In this document: piece after piece, positions 50,801 to 58,400 of the stretch
Numbering within the stretch: the stretch's first letter is position 1
How the letters are laid out: each line of letters starts with the position of its first letter
Assembly: GCA_000934455.1 (NCBI GenBank)
Contig: KN888128.1
Span: 63,904 to 127,903, forward strand
Length of the DNA: 64,000 nucleotides
Direction of reading: 5' to 3'
Source of the DNA: Apostichopus parvimensis
Lineage: Eukaryota; Echinodermata; Holothuroidea; Aspidochirotida; Stichopodidae
Program-made: the position numbers and the translations under genes
Notes under the pieces: model-generated
What the model saw: the letters and a program-made list of their open reading frames with translations, nothing else
Databases searched by the model: none
Told to the model about the DNA's origin: nothing

Positions 50801-53800
50801 TGCATGATATGTGATCCCAGTCTTGCCGGCGGTTGAACTTTGAAAGGTCATAACGCAGGCGTGTGTTTCTCTAAGAAGTGTGAAAGCGTCTTTCCGATTT
50901 GTAGGCCTAATATTGGTGAGCAATTCTGACTGTACCATCCACCCCCGCACAAATAGAGTCTTACCCCACTTTTACAAACGAGAGAGGAAGGGAAGGATAA
51001 AATTTCCTGTACGATGAAGTACGAGTCTTGAAAGAGTTGGAGCAGGAACAAAGTGACTGGTAGAAATATAGTTTAAGGACATAAACGTTACGGGAAAACA
51101 GCCTTAGCCTGGAGTAGTGGGAAAGAATTGTTAGTGATGCTATACAAACCTCCCACCACACTATGACTGGGGTTGGAACAGGGGGGGGGGGGGTTAGGAA
51201 GCTTCCAAAAAGTGGGGGGCACAACATCAGAGGGGCACTTTCTCATTCCACAACCACCACTCGTTATGCTATAAACCGATACACAACGGCCATATCACTT
51301 AAATATATATGATGTGTTAGTATGCTATCAATACTATTATGGTGCACGTGACTCTATCAACCTACATCTGTCCATCCATAATTTAGAACTTTCCCCAAAA
51401 ATTCATCCTGTGTTTATTGCTTGAACAAAAGTCTTTAGCAACCTCGGTTAAATCCAAGTCATCGGGCCTGGGACGTTTGCAATGTTGCAACATACCAGGA
51501 CCAGTTGTAGTATAGAATAATATGCTAGTAGAATGAGCTGCAACATTGAGTTTTTATTTATTGAGATTGTTTATTGTTAACCGTGCTACAAAAAAATATG
51601 GGATGCCAATTTAAAAATAAAATATTAAATTTAGCAAAGGCTTAAGATATCCAAAAGACTTCTTCGTCAAAGGGGTACATTTTATTTGCCAGTAGGGCAC
51701 ATTTGCTATTTTGGAAAAAAGTGGGGGGGGGGGCACGTGCCCCCAGTTCCCCGGGTTCATACCCCCTGTGTTGGGGTGTGGCATGAAGAATGAAACACAG
51801 TATTTCGCCCAATAATGTACCAAAACTGAATATTATTAGGTTGTTTCCAGAATAATTTGTTGGGGGTTGACAATGAACGGCTAAGATCATTATGGACTCA
51901 GGCGGAGCGGTCATTGTAAAGTTAAAAAACCGGTTTACTAAACGATATGTGTTACTTCGTTTTAACCATACCTTAGTTATTAGAATGGCTTATCTTTTGG
52001 GACCGTGGTTGGTAGACACGTGAGCGGCGTGCACATGGTTCCAAAACTGGGGGGCGGGGACATATTCTAAATTCTGGGGTCTTTGCAAAAAAGGAAACAA
52101 GAGTTTAGACGTCATATTTATTATACTAATAAAATAGGTTTATAATTACGTCTGAACGCAATGTTGTGATAATATATGTATTCTTGAATTTTTGAGAGAG
52201 GTTGATAGGAGAACGGGGATGATATACACCCTTAGAAATAGTCAAGTCCTTCCCTGACTGAACATTCAAAATCCCCACTGAACCATTTCCCCCTCCCCGA
52301 CTGACGATAGTAGGCTTGGGTCAGTATTTTCGTGGATTTTAAAGTTTAAAATATTTATGCATGCTCGCGGTGATGGATGAAGGAGCAGGCATGGTCCCAT
52401 TCTCTCAGCTGTTAGCGCAAATCCTTAAAACATGTTATAAGGATATTATAAAATGACCGGTTCATAATGGCCAGTAAGGCCTCTGTGCCAAAAGTAAAAA
52501 TATCTTTCTTTAATTCCTATCGTACCATACACAATTTCCTTATAACAATTTTTACATAGTTATGAAAAACACACTGCAAAGTAATTACCATACTGAAAAA
52601 CAAGTTGCGACTATCATAGGTCCTATATGATGAAAAGTTGTTTTTTAAGATAATGATCGCAAAATAACTGCGTCAATCATATATGACAAGGATAGGTTAG
52701 GCTCATACTGTAAAATAACAGTGTACATAAAACGTAACAATGGTGTTATTTTGTTGTATTTATTTATCCGCAAAGATACGATGGTTTAACCTCTAAACCG
52801 ATGACACACAGAGGCCCGACTGAATAAAAAGGCCACTGAAAACAAACAACGCAACTGCACTGTGGTCATTTTTCGATAGTCGCCAAACACAGCTTCATCT
52901 ACCGTGTATTTGCTATGAAAATTCGAAGACATTCGTTATCTTGCATTCCAACTGGCCCCCTCCCCACTCGTGCCATTGACATGGGAAACGGAGCTGAGTC
53001 CATCCTGATCCCGGCAATCCTCTCTTGAACGCTACACAGTACTTTAAACATTATATGGGTGCATGCATATGCGGACAAGCTATTAGTTTTGTTATTTTAA
53101 CAACATTTCATATTCAAACTATTTGAATTGAGGACCCAATTATCACCTTCATAGCCTTGGTGATCCTCCAATGGACGATCCTGGGGCCTAGTGAAGGGGT
53201 AAACAGGGAAGAAGTATCCCATCCTCTTTGAGAAATTGATATGATTGCAATTTTTGAAGTACTTTATCTTGAAGAATTTTCCACCATTACAACATCATCA
53301 ATTTCGTTTCTTTGGAATTCTTGGGCGACCCTCAAAATGTTTGGGCGACATAACAACGGGACGCAACCCCCATTTACATACAAAGGCTCTAAAAGAATGC
53401 AGGTGAAACCATGGAGCTATAAACAGAGCTCCATGGTGTAACCAACTGAACCGTCGAGACAAAGTTGAATGAGCCCGAGGGAAGTGATGGACAATTTCTG
53501 GATATCACGACAAATAATTTAGACATAGCTCCACCACTCCTGTTTGATGCGATTTTGTGGTGGCGCATTATTCTTTTAACTCTTCGAAGGAAAATGATCA
53601 TAACGGTTCATTATATGTTCCTTTGTCAACTAATATCATATCTTCATAATGGAAAATTAATATAAGCAATCACGATTTGACGATTTAGAATGGCTCACGG
53701 TCTTCTTAAATGTATAAGAATAAAGTAGAACAGTATAGAACAAAAGTCGAACAAACAATGATACATTCCCGGGGTTACACGTAGGCTACTAACAAAGCTC

Positions 53801-55461
53801 TTTTTATATTAAACAAAAGCCGAATATCTTTCAAAATACACTCCCTGACGCTTTCATGGTTGTATAGCGAACGAAACTGCGGATATGAATCCCGGTAAAA
53901 CGGTATGCAAGGTATTATTTAGTTTCTGAACGGCACCCCCTCCCCGCCCCTCTTAAGAAAACAGATGGTCATAAAGATATGCATCCATTATACTCAACTG
54001 AGCTATATACAGACCTAATTTAGCATTACTTGGGAGAGTTGGCTTCAACGCCCTCAGATTCAATCCTCTATTTTTTTTACTATAAAATCCTTGATTTTCC
54101 TCTGGCTGTTCCATAAAGGTTCATTCCTCTATACCTAAATCAGTCGTTGTTGAGGGGGGAGGGGGGGGGTGTATAGACTCCACATTTGAAATCCACGAAA
54201 GCACCCATAATAGCTCATCGATTGAAGCCATTTTAGACCACCTTCTTACTATTGAACAAGATTCGTAGGAAGATCTCGTTCTCATTTAGTGATCAAAATC
54301 GGAAAAATCAACCAAAATATGCATGGGGTTGGTGGAGAGGACATGTTGAGACAATGGATAGTGACCTATCACCAATGCCAGAAAAACATCCTCTGGAGCC
54401 CTTATAGCTTTGCTTGGCATAAACTCGAAAATAAATTGATATGTGTCTCGACTTGTAGTTGTCACAGAGGCTCCTTGACCTTAGGGTGACCTAGACATCT
54501 CATCTGCATGCATATTAGAACTGACAGTCGCACGAGAGGCAGAAATTCCAAAAGTATATAATATATCCGTGAAGTGATACGGTTGTGTGCTACCCAGCCC
54601 CCACCCTCCGTGTGTTTGAAGTTTAGGTCACACTTATTCTCAAAAAGTTTCAGATTTCCGAGATTCACAGGAAATATTCTTTGCCAACTGCAATAGGTTT
54701 AAAGGGACGTCCTGAACTTATTAAACTTAATAGTACAGCATATAGCAAACTTCGGGGAATAATGAACAATATGAATCTCTTATATATTTGAAAAATTGCT
54801 CAGTTGGTTCGATACCGGAGCCGAACTTATGATTCTGGTTGTCTTGACTATAAAAGGAACTTCAAATACCAACCAAGCAGGATCGGATCATCGTAACAAC
54901 CCATTCTGTCAAGTTGCAATACCGCCACCAAAACTTGAAAAAGTTTCAAACGCCTTGATCACTTCTTGTTCGTTGATCTGATTGGATAAACTTCCAAAAA
55001 GATATGGGCATAGGTGGAAGAAAATTGCAATAACTTGAGGCTAAGCACTGTAACGAACTAAACTGAAATGACTAATGAACTCAGCATGCCTTCGGTCGAA
55101 GACGGAGGAGTCCTTATTCTTTCAGCTGCGATGTATATATAGGCCTAAGTGTAATGACGGTATACTGTATGCCATTGTGTTGACTTTTAGTATTTAGTAA
55201 ACAGTTACCAAAATATCATGGGATTAGACATTTACCAATAGATAAAATATGGAAGAAAATTCTATCATAATGATGATAATATGTAAATAATAAAAAACGT
55301 ACATAATCATAAATTTGAAATCTTACTCTTTTCCATCAGATTTCAGAGATATCACATAATTTCATATAGACCTAGTACATATTATTTCAATATAATGGGG
55401 AAACAATTTTCCTGACCAAAGAAAACCCGCACACTAAAAACAGCAAATTTAGCCTTACCAT
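26765..55461 (-). CDS. XPO6: Exportin-6 (XPO6), apparently complete, 24 coding exons
   Basis: Twenty-three exons between 48827 and 26765 join with perfect phase agreement. With an ATG-only first exon at 55459-55461 they give 1148 residues plus stop (human exportin-6: 1125). Similarity to human is strong along the whole length, for example EASLRALEVLMNEFF, NFSSQQGAWHQCFYFLG, TTSEELVSPREDLSADRKE, QLEELDDELLDDD, LHCTLRDLSTLLQAMGRL, AVQAYSHWLAQFYGE, AFGQSFLQPDI and DLRYFRLCNNSLPEGSIKL. Exportin-6 is an importin-beta-type HEAT-repeat receptor that, with RanGTP, exports profilin-actin from the nucleus. The N-terminal Ran-binding, importin-beta-N-like region falls in exons 2-4. No frame break or missing exon is seen. 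It is convergent with MEI1. Introns are rich in minisatellites and MITEs. Confidence 0.93.
27475..27705 (-). CDS. XPO6: XPO6 exon 23
   Basis: 231 bp, phase 0 both sides; acceptor TCTGCAG|AAA, donor GAC|GTAAGT. Residues about 1039-1115 include KIFKDMMMFPFLNVLHQVLL, ELLNEEIMLMIYNMAAVDM and FFLS-type hydrophobics near NFLGEFLSSSEGI, matching human ELLQEEIGIAIYNMASVDF. Ends ESLARNFKKDD. Confidence 0.95.
27830..28210. repeat. Dispersed intronic repeat, copy A
   Basis: This stretch shares with 43060-43400 the ordered landmarks ACACATCAGTT.TGTACAGG, GCTTATGTT.GGT, and CTTAATGTCTACTGGCAGAA. Both copies are in the same orientation in XPO6 introns. No coding content; the family is unknown. Confidence 0.6.
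28544..28642 (-). CDS. XPO6: XPO6 exon 22
   Basis: 99 bp, phase 0; acceptor TTCTTCAG|GCC, donor AAG|GTAAGG. Encodes AFGQSFLQPDISVFRQNMKA LELLNSKSKLYDK; human has AFGQSFLQPDIHLFKQNLFY. Confidence 0.95.
28858..29359. mobile_element. Foldback/MITE element with long inverted ends, 502 bp
   Basis: The left end TACCACTCTATACTGT has its exact reverse complement ACAGTATAGAGTGGTA at the right end. Similarity between arms continues inward over about 110 bp (ATCATGCTTCAAA..., GTACTGACAGTAT..., CATACTG repeats). The outermost TA on each side fits a Tc1/mariner-type target. The interior has no transposase. Confidence 0.8.
29478..29633 (-). CDS. XPO6: XPO6 exon 21
   Basis: 156 bp, phase 0; acceptor TTAACAG|AGA, donor CAG|GTAAAC. 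Encodes RASPDIKPALYRLLFELLQN KWRYFFPTSVLSKI... and ends FIAIMQ, matching human RPSPDVKAELFELLFRTLHH NWRYFF...FSAIMQ. Confidence 0.94.
29930..30105. repeat. Tandem repeat, about 44-bp unit x4, beside exon 20 donor
   Basis: Units of the type CTTGACCAATCAAAAGC...TTATTGTAGAAA repeat four times with variation (ACCAATCGAG, ATCAACAGAA, ACCAATACAA starts) and stop about 10 bases from the XPO6 exon 20 donor. Confidence 0.7.
30115..30226 (-). CDS. XPO6: XPO6 exon 20
   Basis: 112 bp; acceptor TTTACAG|A, donor GAG|GTTAGT. Encodes FLNILEIIIQEPGSAFKAFI PNIISICMDHIYPIIAE; human has FLKILQVVVQEPGQVFKPFL PSIIALCMEQVYPIIAE. Confidence 0.95.
30930..30989 (-). CDS. XPO6: XPO6 exon 19 (60 bp)
   Basis: A short exon with acceptor TTTACAG|A and donor GAGAA|GTAAGA. 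Encodes DQLAETIQHESTAGTRVVE(K), matching human EQLAESILHEGSTGCRVVEK. Found by homology; too short to stand out as an open frame. Confidence 0.93.
32052..32166 (-). CDS. XPO6: XPO6 exon 18
   Basis: 115 bp; acceptor TTTCCACCAG|AT. The donor ACAAG|GTTCAA departs from consensus after the GT, but phase and homology demand it. Encodes DVIEDMMGFYLALFQGLRVQ MGIPSIQSTIAVFVSLFT; human has LFRGLRVQMGVPF. Confidence 0.9.
32695..33162. repeat. Pyrimidine-rich minisatellite, about 110-bp unit
   Basis: Blocks of CACCTATCCCTCTCCCTCAT, CCATACCCATTCTAG, CTCACATCTATACCATCC and TTCTTCCGTTAGAC recur about every 107-112 bases. The last unit ends about 7 bases before the XPO6 exon 17 donor. On the gene's sense strand it is purine-rich. 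Confidence 0.85.
33169..33324 (-). CDS. XPO6: XPO6 exon 17
   Basis: 156 bp; acceptor CCTCCGTAG|TT, donor CCAG|GTAATT. Encodes KPTIHKTLHLLSDQVESIAG, then KTKQVCYHSLQESIQVTLHI FPIYIHQ; human has KSRQICYQSLQESVQVSLAL FPAFIHQ. Confidence 0.95.
34067..34431. mobile_element. hAT MITE, 365 bp
   Basis: Left terminus CAGTGGCGTCGCCAG and right terminus CTGGCGACGCCACTG are perfect reverse complements. The flanks GCCGTCAA (34059-34066) and GCCATCAA (34432-34439) are an 8-bp target duplication with one difference. The interior is rich in G and C runs. Non-autonomous; it lies in an XPO6 intron. Confidence 0.92.
34736..34925 (-). CDS. XPO6: XPO6 exon 16
   Basis: 190 bp; acceptor TTCTTCAG|GTC, donor AGAG|GTGAGT. 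Encodes VQLIVCRALSNILILPWPNI SERDQQWTARSENHLGFIRR ..., matching human QVLVCRALSNILLLPWPNLP ENEQQWPVRS. Confidence 0.95.
35460..35925. repeat. Pyrimidine-rich minisatellite, about 78-bp unit x6
   Basis: ACCAATCCCTTCCC recurs at about 35509, 35591, 35669, 35746, 35820 and 35896, each followed by TACATC.TACCATTCACC, CTACCCCTGCCTGCCTCA and TATCCCCATCTCTGCCCTCC. The array ends about 40 bases from the exon 15 donor. Long open frames through it are repeat artefacts. Confidence 0.9.
35965..36262 (-). CDS. XPO6: XPO6 exon 15
   Basis: 298 bp; acceptor AATTTAG|A, donor GAC|GTAAGT. Encodes HAHTLAAVQAYSHWLAQFYG, then LLRSIIEAIEPLLGKEV, HLFLSISTTVRPTFLVELPQ VQKMFNDVSRG; human has HAQSLAALQAYSHWLAQYCS and SLATTVRPVFLISIPAVQKV FN. 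Confidence 0.96.
36540..36632 (-). CDS. XPO6: XPO6 exon 14
   Basis: 93 bp; acceptor CTTACAG|A, donor GAAGT|GTAAGT. Encodes FCQAAVYGSSSKLFLVKTAV PTVLQPDLAEV; human has LVKVTLYGSQIKLYNIETAV PSVLKPDLIDV. Confidence 0.93.
37020..37179 (-). CDS. XPO6: XPO6 exon 13
   Basis: 160 bp; acceptor CATCTAG|GT, donor GAGAA|GTGAGT. Encodes RKLTIVAENECRKLHCTLRD LSTLLQAMGRLSDHFISEKF ASRFENGLSLVE; human has NITAENDCRRLHCSLRDLSS LLQAVGRLAEYFI. Confidence 0.96.
37278..37537. repeat. Spaced tandem duplication, about 90-bp unit x2
   Basis: GAATGTAGCAC....AT.GTCA, TGCATTTTAGTTGTAACTTT, TAAACAAAAAGTGA and TAGTGAGAAAT or close variants occur in order at 37281 and again at 37448. Intronic in XPO6. Confidence 0.85.
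38400..38469 (-). CDS. XPO6: XPO6 exon 12
   Basis: 70 bp. The acceptor is TATCATAG|TAT rather than the downstream TTTCAG, because the longer form restores YPAFQENLEVYLGLGQFVI, matching human FPVLQDNLEVYLGLQQFIV. Donor GAAG|GTACGT. Confidence 0.93.
38598..39030. repeat. Tigger/pogo-like relics with an internal duplication
   Basis: CAGTTAAACCTTGATCGTCAG and the inward-facing TGTAAAGTTTTACTG, then AGTCCAGATAATCCACGATC and GGATAGTCCAGG, resemble terminal sequences of pogo/Tigger non-autonomous elements. AACACACTAAAC.TACT.CAT then GTTTACA..GTGCAG.AT.ACA and ACACAATTATGAATGG occur twice (near 38783 and 38944). Too degraded to bound precisely. Confidence 0.4.
39457..39549 (-). CDS. XPO6: XPO6 exon 11
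   Basis: 93 bp, phase 0; acceptor TTTTAG|GAG, donor TTG|GTGAGT. Encodes EETEWQHFLRQCLEIIAKIA ELLPTEAFGIL; human has QQTEWQRYLRQSLEVVAKVM ELLPTHAFSTL. Confidence 0.95.
39942..40470. repeat. Minisatellite, about 19-20-bp unit
   Basis: More than twenty diverged units of the type CCAGTGGATTAAGATATAA run almost continuously to about 45 bases from the XPO6 exon 10 donor. Divergence between units suggests an old array. Confidence 0.9.
40516..40624 (-). CDS. XPO6: XPO6 exon 10
   Basis: 109 bp; acceptor TTCCACAG|G, donor GAC|GTGAGT. Encodes YRDALVSVMSELLRKMQFGF NQTQLEELDDELLDDD; human has YEDALVLLLTEVLNRIQFRY NQAQLEELDDETLDDD. Confidence 0.97.
40970..41082 (-). CDS. XPO6: XPO6 exon 9
   Basis: 113 bp; acceptor TACTCAG|CCA, donor GACAG|GTAATA. 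Encodes PSEEGFFNCLDIWSVFLDYL QDKF...; human has PTHEGYFSCLDIWTLFLDYL TSKI. Confidence 0.95.
41285..41400 (-). pseudogene. Decayed partial copy of XPO6 exon 8 (copy 1)
   Basis: On the minus strand, TTGAAGGCAGTTCTCACTGT and CCTTAGCTCTACTCTATAAG match the last part of exon 8 (TTGAAAGCAATGCTCACTTT and CTTAGCTCTACTCTACAAA). The similarity extends past the donor position into intron sequence. The donor is not preserved. Bounded upstream (in the gene sense) by a pyrimidine tract on the plus strand. Probably a non-functional intronic relic. Confidence 0.75.
41455..41575 (-). pseudogene. Partial copy of XPO6 exon 8 (copy 2), donor kept
   Basis: The minus strand reads SNTHFPVVEFFALLCK in the exon 8 frame (exon 8: SNAHFPVVEFLALLYK) and then AAGTAAGT, a good donor sequence. 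Only the last 60-odd bases of the exon are present; the 5' part and acceptor are replaced by a G-rich tract. The intron flank (AAAGGT.....ATATGTGTTGCAATGC) also resembles that of the true exon, so exon end and intron were duplicated together. Confidence 0.8.
41617..41640. repeat. Short telomere-like repeat (CCCTAA)3
   Basis: Three and a bit CCCTAA units sit between two poly-C runs in the exon 8/9 intron. The motif equals the animal telomere repeat, but the array is so short that chance or local slippage in a C-rich tract is likely. Confidence 0.5.
41714..41840 (-). CDS. XPO6: XPO6 exon 8
   Basis: 127 bp; acceptor TTTCACAG|T, donor CAG|GTAAGA. Encodes YVEKFTDFLRLFVDVHLKRF ESNAHFPVVEFLALLYKYTF KQ; human has YIEKFTDFLRLFVSVHLRRI ESYSQFPVVEFLTLLFKYTF HQ. 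Its 3' part is repeated twice in the following intron. Confidence 0.97.
42542..42998 (-). CDS. XPO6: XPO6 exon 7 (largest)
   Basis: 457 bp; acceptor ATCCTCAG|GG, donor TCAAG|GTGAGA. Encodes SHLIRTMFKTPPSNKQNLQP LPPLDHESE..., CLTHFFSWMPLSAHISSNLL, FGCDI, IGVLAMNCINEIVGKNCVPV, FEEFLLKMFQQTFQLLQKLT and ends QLTELDS. Human has LGVLAMSCINELMSKNCVPM EFEEYLLRMFQQTFYLLQKI TKD. The Ser-rich linker is the least conserved part. Confidence 0.97.
43060..43400. repeat. Dispersed intronic repeat, copy B, with 17-bp triplication
   Basis: Partner of the repeat at 27830-28210 (see landmarks there). It also contains AAAATCTACTGGTTAAA repeated three times in tandem at about 43104-43154, absent from copy A. Confidence 0.6.
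43713..43847 (-). CDS. XPO6: XPO6 exon 6
   Basis: 135 bp; acceptor CTTCCAG|AT, donor TCAG|GTTGGT. Encodes ILETILDKHRQLVTTSTPPP SPTHGDNDDG...; human has ILETVWDKHSVTAATPPPSP TSGESGD. The proline-serine tract is probably a flexible loop. Confidence 0.94.
44444..44603 (-). CDS. XPO6: XPO6 exon 5
   Basis: 160 bp; acceptor GGTTACAG|CTG, donor ACAC|GTAAAT. Encodes LIQQQGTTSMGLQMLLTTSE ELVSPREDLSADRKEQLRKL LEEQIPSIFGIIT; human has TTSEELACPREDLSVARKEE LRKLL. Confidence 0.97.
44806..44850. repeat. ATT trinucleotide microsatellite
   Basis: About fourteen ATT units with one interruption, intronic in XPO6. Confidence 0.95.
44858..45250. repeat. Degenerate tandem repeat, about 125-150-bp unit x3
   Basis: The order GCTAACAAATCACCA..TTT, TGGAAA.CCTGA.CAGGGAT, TCAACAAAGGTAT, CTTCATT.CTTA.TATTCACT recurs about three times up to 40 bases from the exon 4 donor. 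Confidence 0.7.
45291..45488 (-). CDS. XPO6: XPO6 exon 4
   Basis: 198 bp, phase 0; acceptor CCCAG|AAC, donor CAG|GTTTGT. Encodes NLINRQWVGLPPAEKLEIRN VLTKYLLTNHKSMQLSIRNK LIKVLVCIGKLDWPHFYPDF FNNIIQ; human has FIRNKLCKVIVDIGRQDWPM FYHDFFTNILQ. Confidence 0.97.
47608..47720 (-). CDS. XPO6: XPO6 exon 3
   Basis: 113 bp; acceptor CTCTTCAG|AG, donor GAG|GTAAGG. Encodes ELLNNFSSQQGAWHQCFYFL GHTRNEYVLMYTLSVFE; human has ELLNNFAQQIGAWRFCLYFL SSTRNDYVMMYSLTVFE. Confidence 0.97.
48731..48827 (-). CDS. XPO6: XPO6 exon 2 (N-terminal residues 2-33)
   Basis: 97 bp; acceptor CATTTAG|GCG, donor ATTG|GTAAGA. Encodes ASSSEEASLRALEVLMNEFF AISTSNQRKKDI; human begins MASEEASLRALESLMTEFF. The acceptor lies exactly where the initiator Met should be, so the ATG must come from an upstream exon. 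Starting at the internal Met16 would delete conserved residues. Confidence 0.95.
48828..55458 (-). other. XPO6: XPO6 intron 1 (inferred), no other gene recognised
   Basis: 6.6 kb with no exon I can support on either strand. It holds poly-G/C runs (near 49340, 51181 and 51723), AT-rich sequence, and a hairpin near 53408. Open frames here are short and unlike known proteins. Confidence 0.55.
53408..53437. repeat. Short hairpin
   Basis: ACCATGGAGCT and AGCTCCATGGT form an 11-bp perfect stem around an 8-base loop. Function unknown; probably part of a small repeat. Confidence 0.7.
55459..55461 (-). CDS. XPO6: XPO6 exon 1: ATG directly at the splice donor (candidate)
   Basis: On the minus strand the sequence is GTAGACC-ATG-GTAAGG: an initiator with a favourable ACC before it, followed at once by a near-consensus donor. 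Joined to exon 2 this gives M-ASSSEEASLRAL, the expected exportin-6 start. Weaker alternatives on the same strand are ATG|GTAATT near 52586 and ATG|GTAGGC near 50525. The surrounding sequence contains several CpGs, as expected near a promoter. The extent of the 5'UTR is unknown. Confidence 0.5.
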
Positions 55462-58400
55462 GGTCTACGTGACCGAAATTACGGTACGCTCCGGGCTATT
55501 TGTGGCAGTTTCATATTTGTTTTCAATACCGGTTACTAAAGAAAATGTGTGTGTGCGCGCGTGTTCGTGTGGGATGGGAGGGGTAGTTGTATAATTTAAA
55601 CCCATAGGCCTATGTAGAAACTGGTGGATTATTGTGGATAACAGGTAACAGTATGAAAGTCTATTTTACCTAATGTACGCAATACACAAATCACATTGTA
55701 TTCGTCGAAAGTAAGTGAGACCGTCGCCCCTTTCACCATGTGGGGTATTAAATTAACTTAAACATTATCATGGAAAGTGATAGAACAATATTCCACTTAT
55801 TCCTTTCCTCAGTAAAAGAAAACATGAGAAGCCGATTAACTAACAATAATCCTATGTGTTCATCGTTATGTTAATTTTTGTTTTCGTGTATTGCAGCCTT
55901 TTCTTTGGACCGGTTTTATTTTCCTACCGATCTTGTTATGTTTGTTACTTCCATCAAGCTTTTATGCCTCCTGACCAGGCCAATCGGTCACCGCCTTAAC
56001 TGTGATAATCTCACGAGAATCACCTTCTTACGTCTCCTTTTCTTTCAACTGACTGTAATGAATAAATTACAGGAAACGCATGCCGTCCGTGATGCCAGTC
56101 ATCAGTCATATAACAAAGGCCTAATGACAAAGAATAAAAACTATATTTTGGACTTGGGTGGAGAGCGTTCGCTATATGACTCATCACATTATAGCTATAG
56201 CAATTTGATGACTCCCTTACTGTTGTACTAAACCTACAAACGTACATAGAAATTCAAGTCTCAGCTCACGCCGGGCACGCTGTGCTCTTAGCTGTCAAAT
56301 TTCATAACTGTATCTTGTCTTAATGTACATATAGGGATATAGAAATAAATTGTTCTAATCGTTTCGTTCAATATGGACCAAATGATATTAATTAAATCGT
56401 GACAGCCAAAGCCACCTCAGAGACAACCCGCAAAGTTGTGAATGGTGAGTAGAGATTGTGGCTTGTTATTCACAGATAACACAACGAACAAGATTAGTAC
56501 ATCGACTGTTGTTGTGTTTCCACAAGGAAAGACACGCTTCTAAATCAAACTAAACAGAAAGGCATATGATACATGTACCTGTTCCCAATTTCAGGCGCCC
56601 TTATTCTGTTCTAAAAGAATATGCAAGACTTACTGTCGAAATTGCATAGGTCAGTACACAAAAAGTGACTGTACCTATGATGAATATACGCCATTAGAAC
56701 CCTTAGAATTGGAAATATACTCAACAGAAGTTACTAGGCGAAAAGTAGTGATGCTCATAATCTTTCAGTTCTTTCTCTATATATATTTTTTTGGCATTTA
56801 ATGCAGCATAACATTAAAAGTTTAATTTCAACGAATGATGACTACAATGAATGCATTCCCTAAAAGAAAGGATGAAAGTTCATCATCAGTATTTAGTTAC
56901 GGTTGTTGCTTCGGCTGCAGTTGAGCAGGTAATAGATTGGCTATTGGCTACAATTCCCTTTTTTATAGCCATTGCATGGCCAGATTCAGCAACTTAGACT
57001 CCCCTTTTCATTGAATGAACTCAAGTAACTCAAGTAATCTCAAGTCATCTGTTTGCTAAGCTTGACTTCTATAGTTGTAGAGATTAAACCATATTGCTGT
57101 TCTGGGTTTACGCTTTCTCTGTGTACTTCTTTTCAAAGTTTCTCCCAGCAAGTGTGTTTACGTTACGCATGTACAACTGCACTGCATGCACACCGTAACG
57201 AGAGTGAACTATTACGATCTAAAGGAGTAGATACGAGATGTATTTCTGAGAGACACATAGCGATTTCTTACTGGACTCACTTACATATATTCAAAATGAC
57301 ATGATCATTGGATGGATTATTAGTTTAAACGGACAACTTTCCCATTATATGTTACAAAAAAGAGGTATTGTATTGCTTCGTTCATTTTATATAGTTTGAT
57401 TTTGTTCTTATAATAATGCATGTTATTGTTACCTATGTGCTACACTTGCACAGATTGGCGCTCTGACTGAGTCTGAAAACTCTGACTGTCTGCAGCTTGT
57501 CATTGGTATTGCAGTGGTCAATTTGTATTAGAACTTAGAAGTTGAAGGCCAGGGTCAGGCATTGACGAGGCCCATGTCTACCAGTAATGTTGAATGCATT
57601 TCCTTATACTTAGTGCATAAACGTAAGTTGTGTAATGTTGATTTGGAAACTGTAATATTGTTTCTTCGTCTGTTAGGCAATGTCTGGTGCAGGAACAGCA
57701 CACTAATGTTGAATTACAAAAACGAATGCAGGCTAGGCCCCTAGGCTACTACTAGGCCTCACCAAGGCCCAAAGTAACTTATAGGCTTCTCATGGACAGT
57801 ACCAAGATAGGTCACAGTAATTTAACCTTTTTACGTTAATTTTTCGTTAAATGAGGTACCGATCTCTTTCTCCATCAAAGTCACAGCAATTGGGGAAGAA
57901 ATATGCATATTCTTAGACATACCATAATTAAAAAAGAAAAGGAAAATTCTTAATTTGAAAAGGACATATCCCAATTTAATATAGGCCAACTAAGTTAGAC
58001 CATTTGTATTAAAGGGGATCAAAGTCCATTTCGTCACCTGTTGTGGTAAAAGGAAATATTTCAAGATAATTGTGATGATTGTTTGCCATTAATTTTGCGC
58101 ACACTACCATTTACAACACTGATTACCTACACTGTCAGGACTGACATTTACTCTATATAATCCTTCTTTGAATGGTAAGACAAAAATATTTAGTCATAGT
58201 TCATACACTTGACAATAAGAAAGTTGACTGAATTTCCAACCAATTGCTGCCATATTTTCAAATCTCAATGATTTTCTATAATTTGTTGCGGTGGTGCTAC
58301 GTTTCTGTTCATCAAATTGGTACCAACTCTGCCGCCTAGTTCAACATGGCTATTAGTTTTGAAGTTTGAACTGACAAGTTATAGCTCAAAGCCTATCTGC

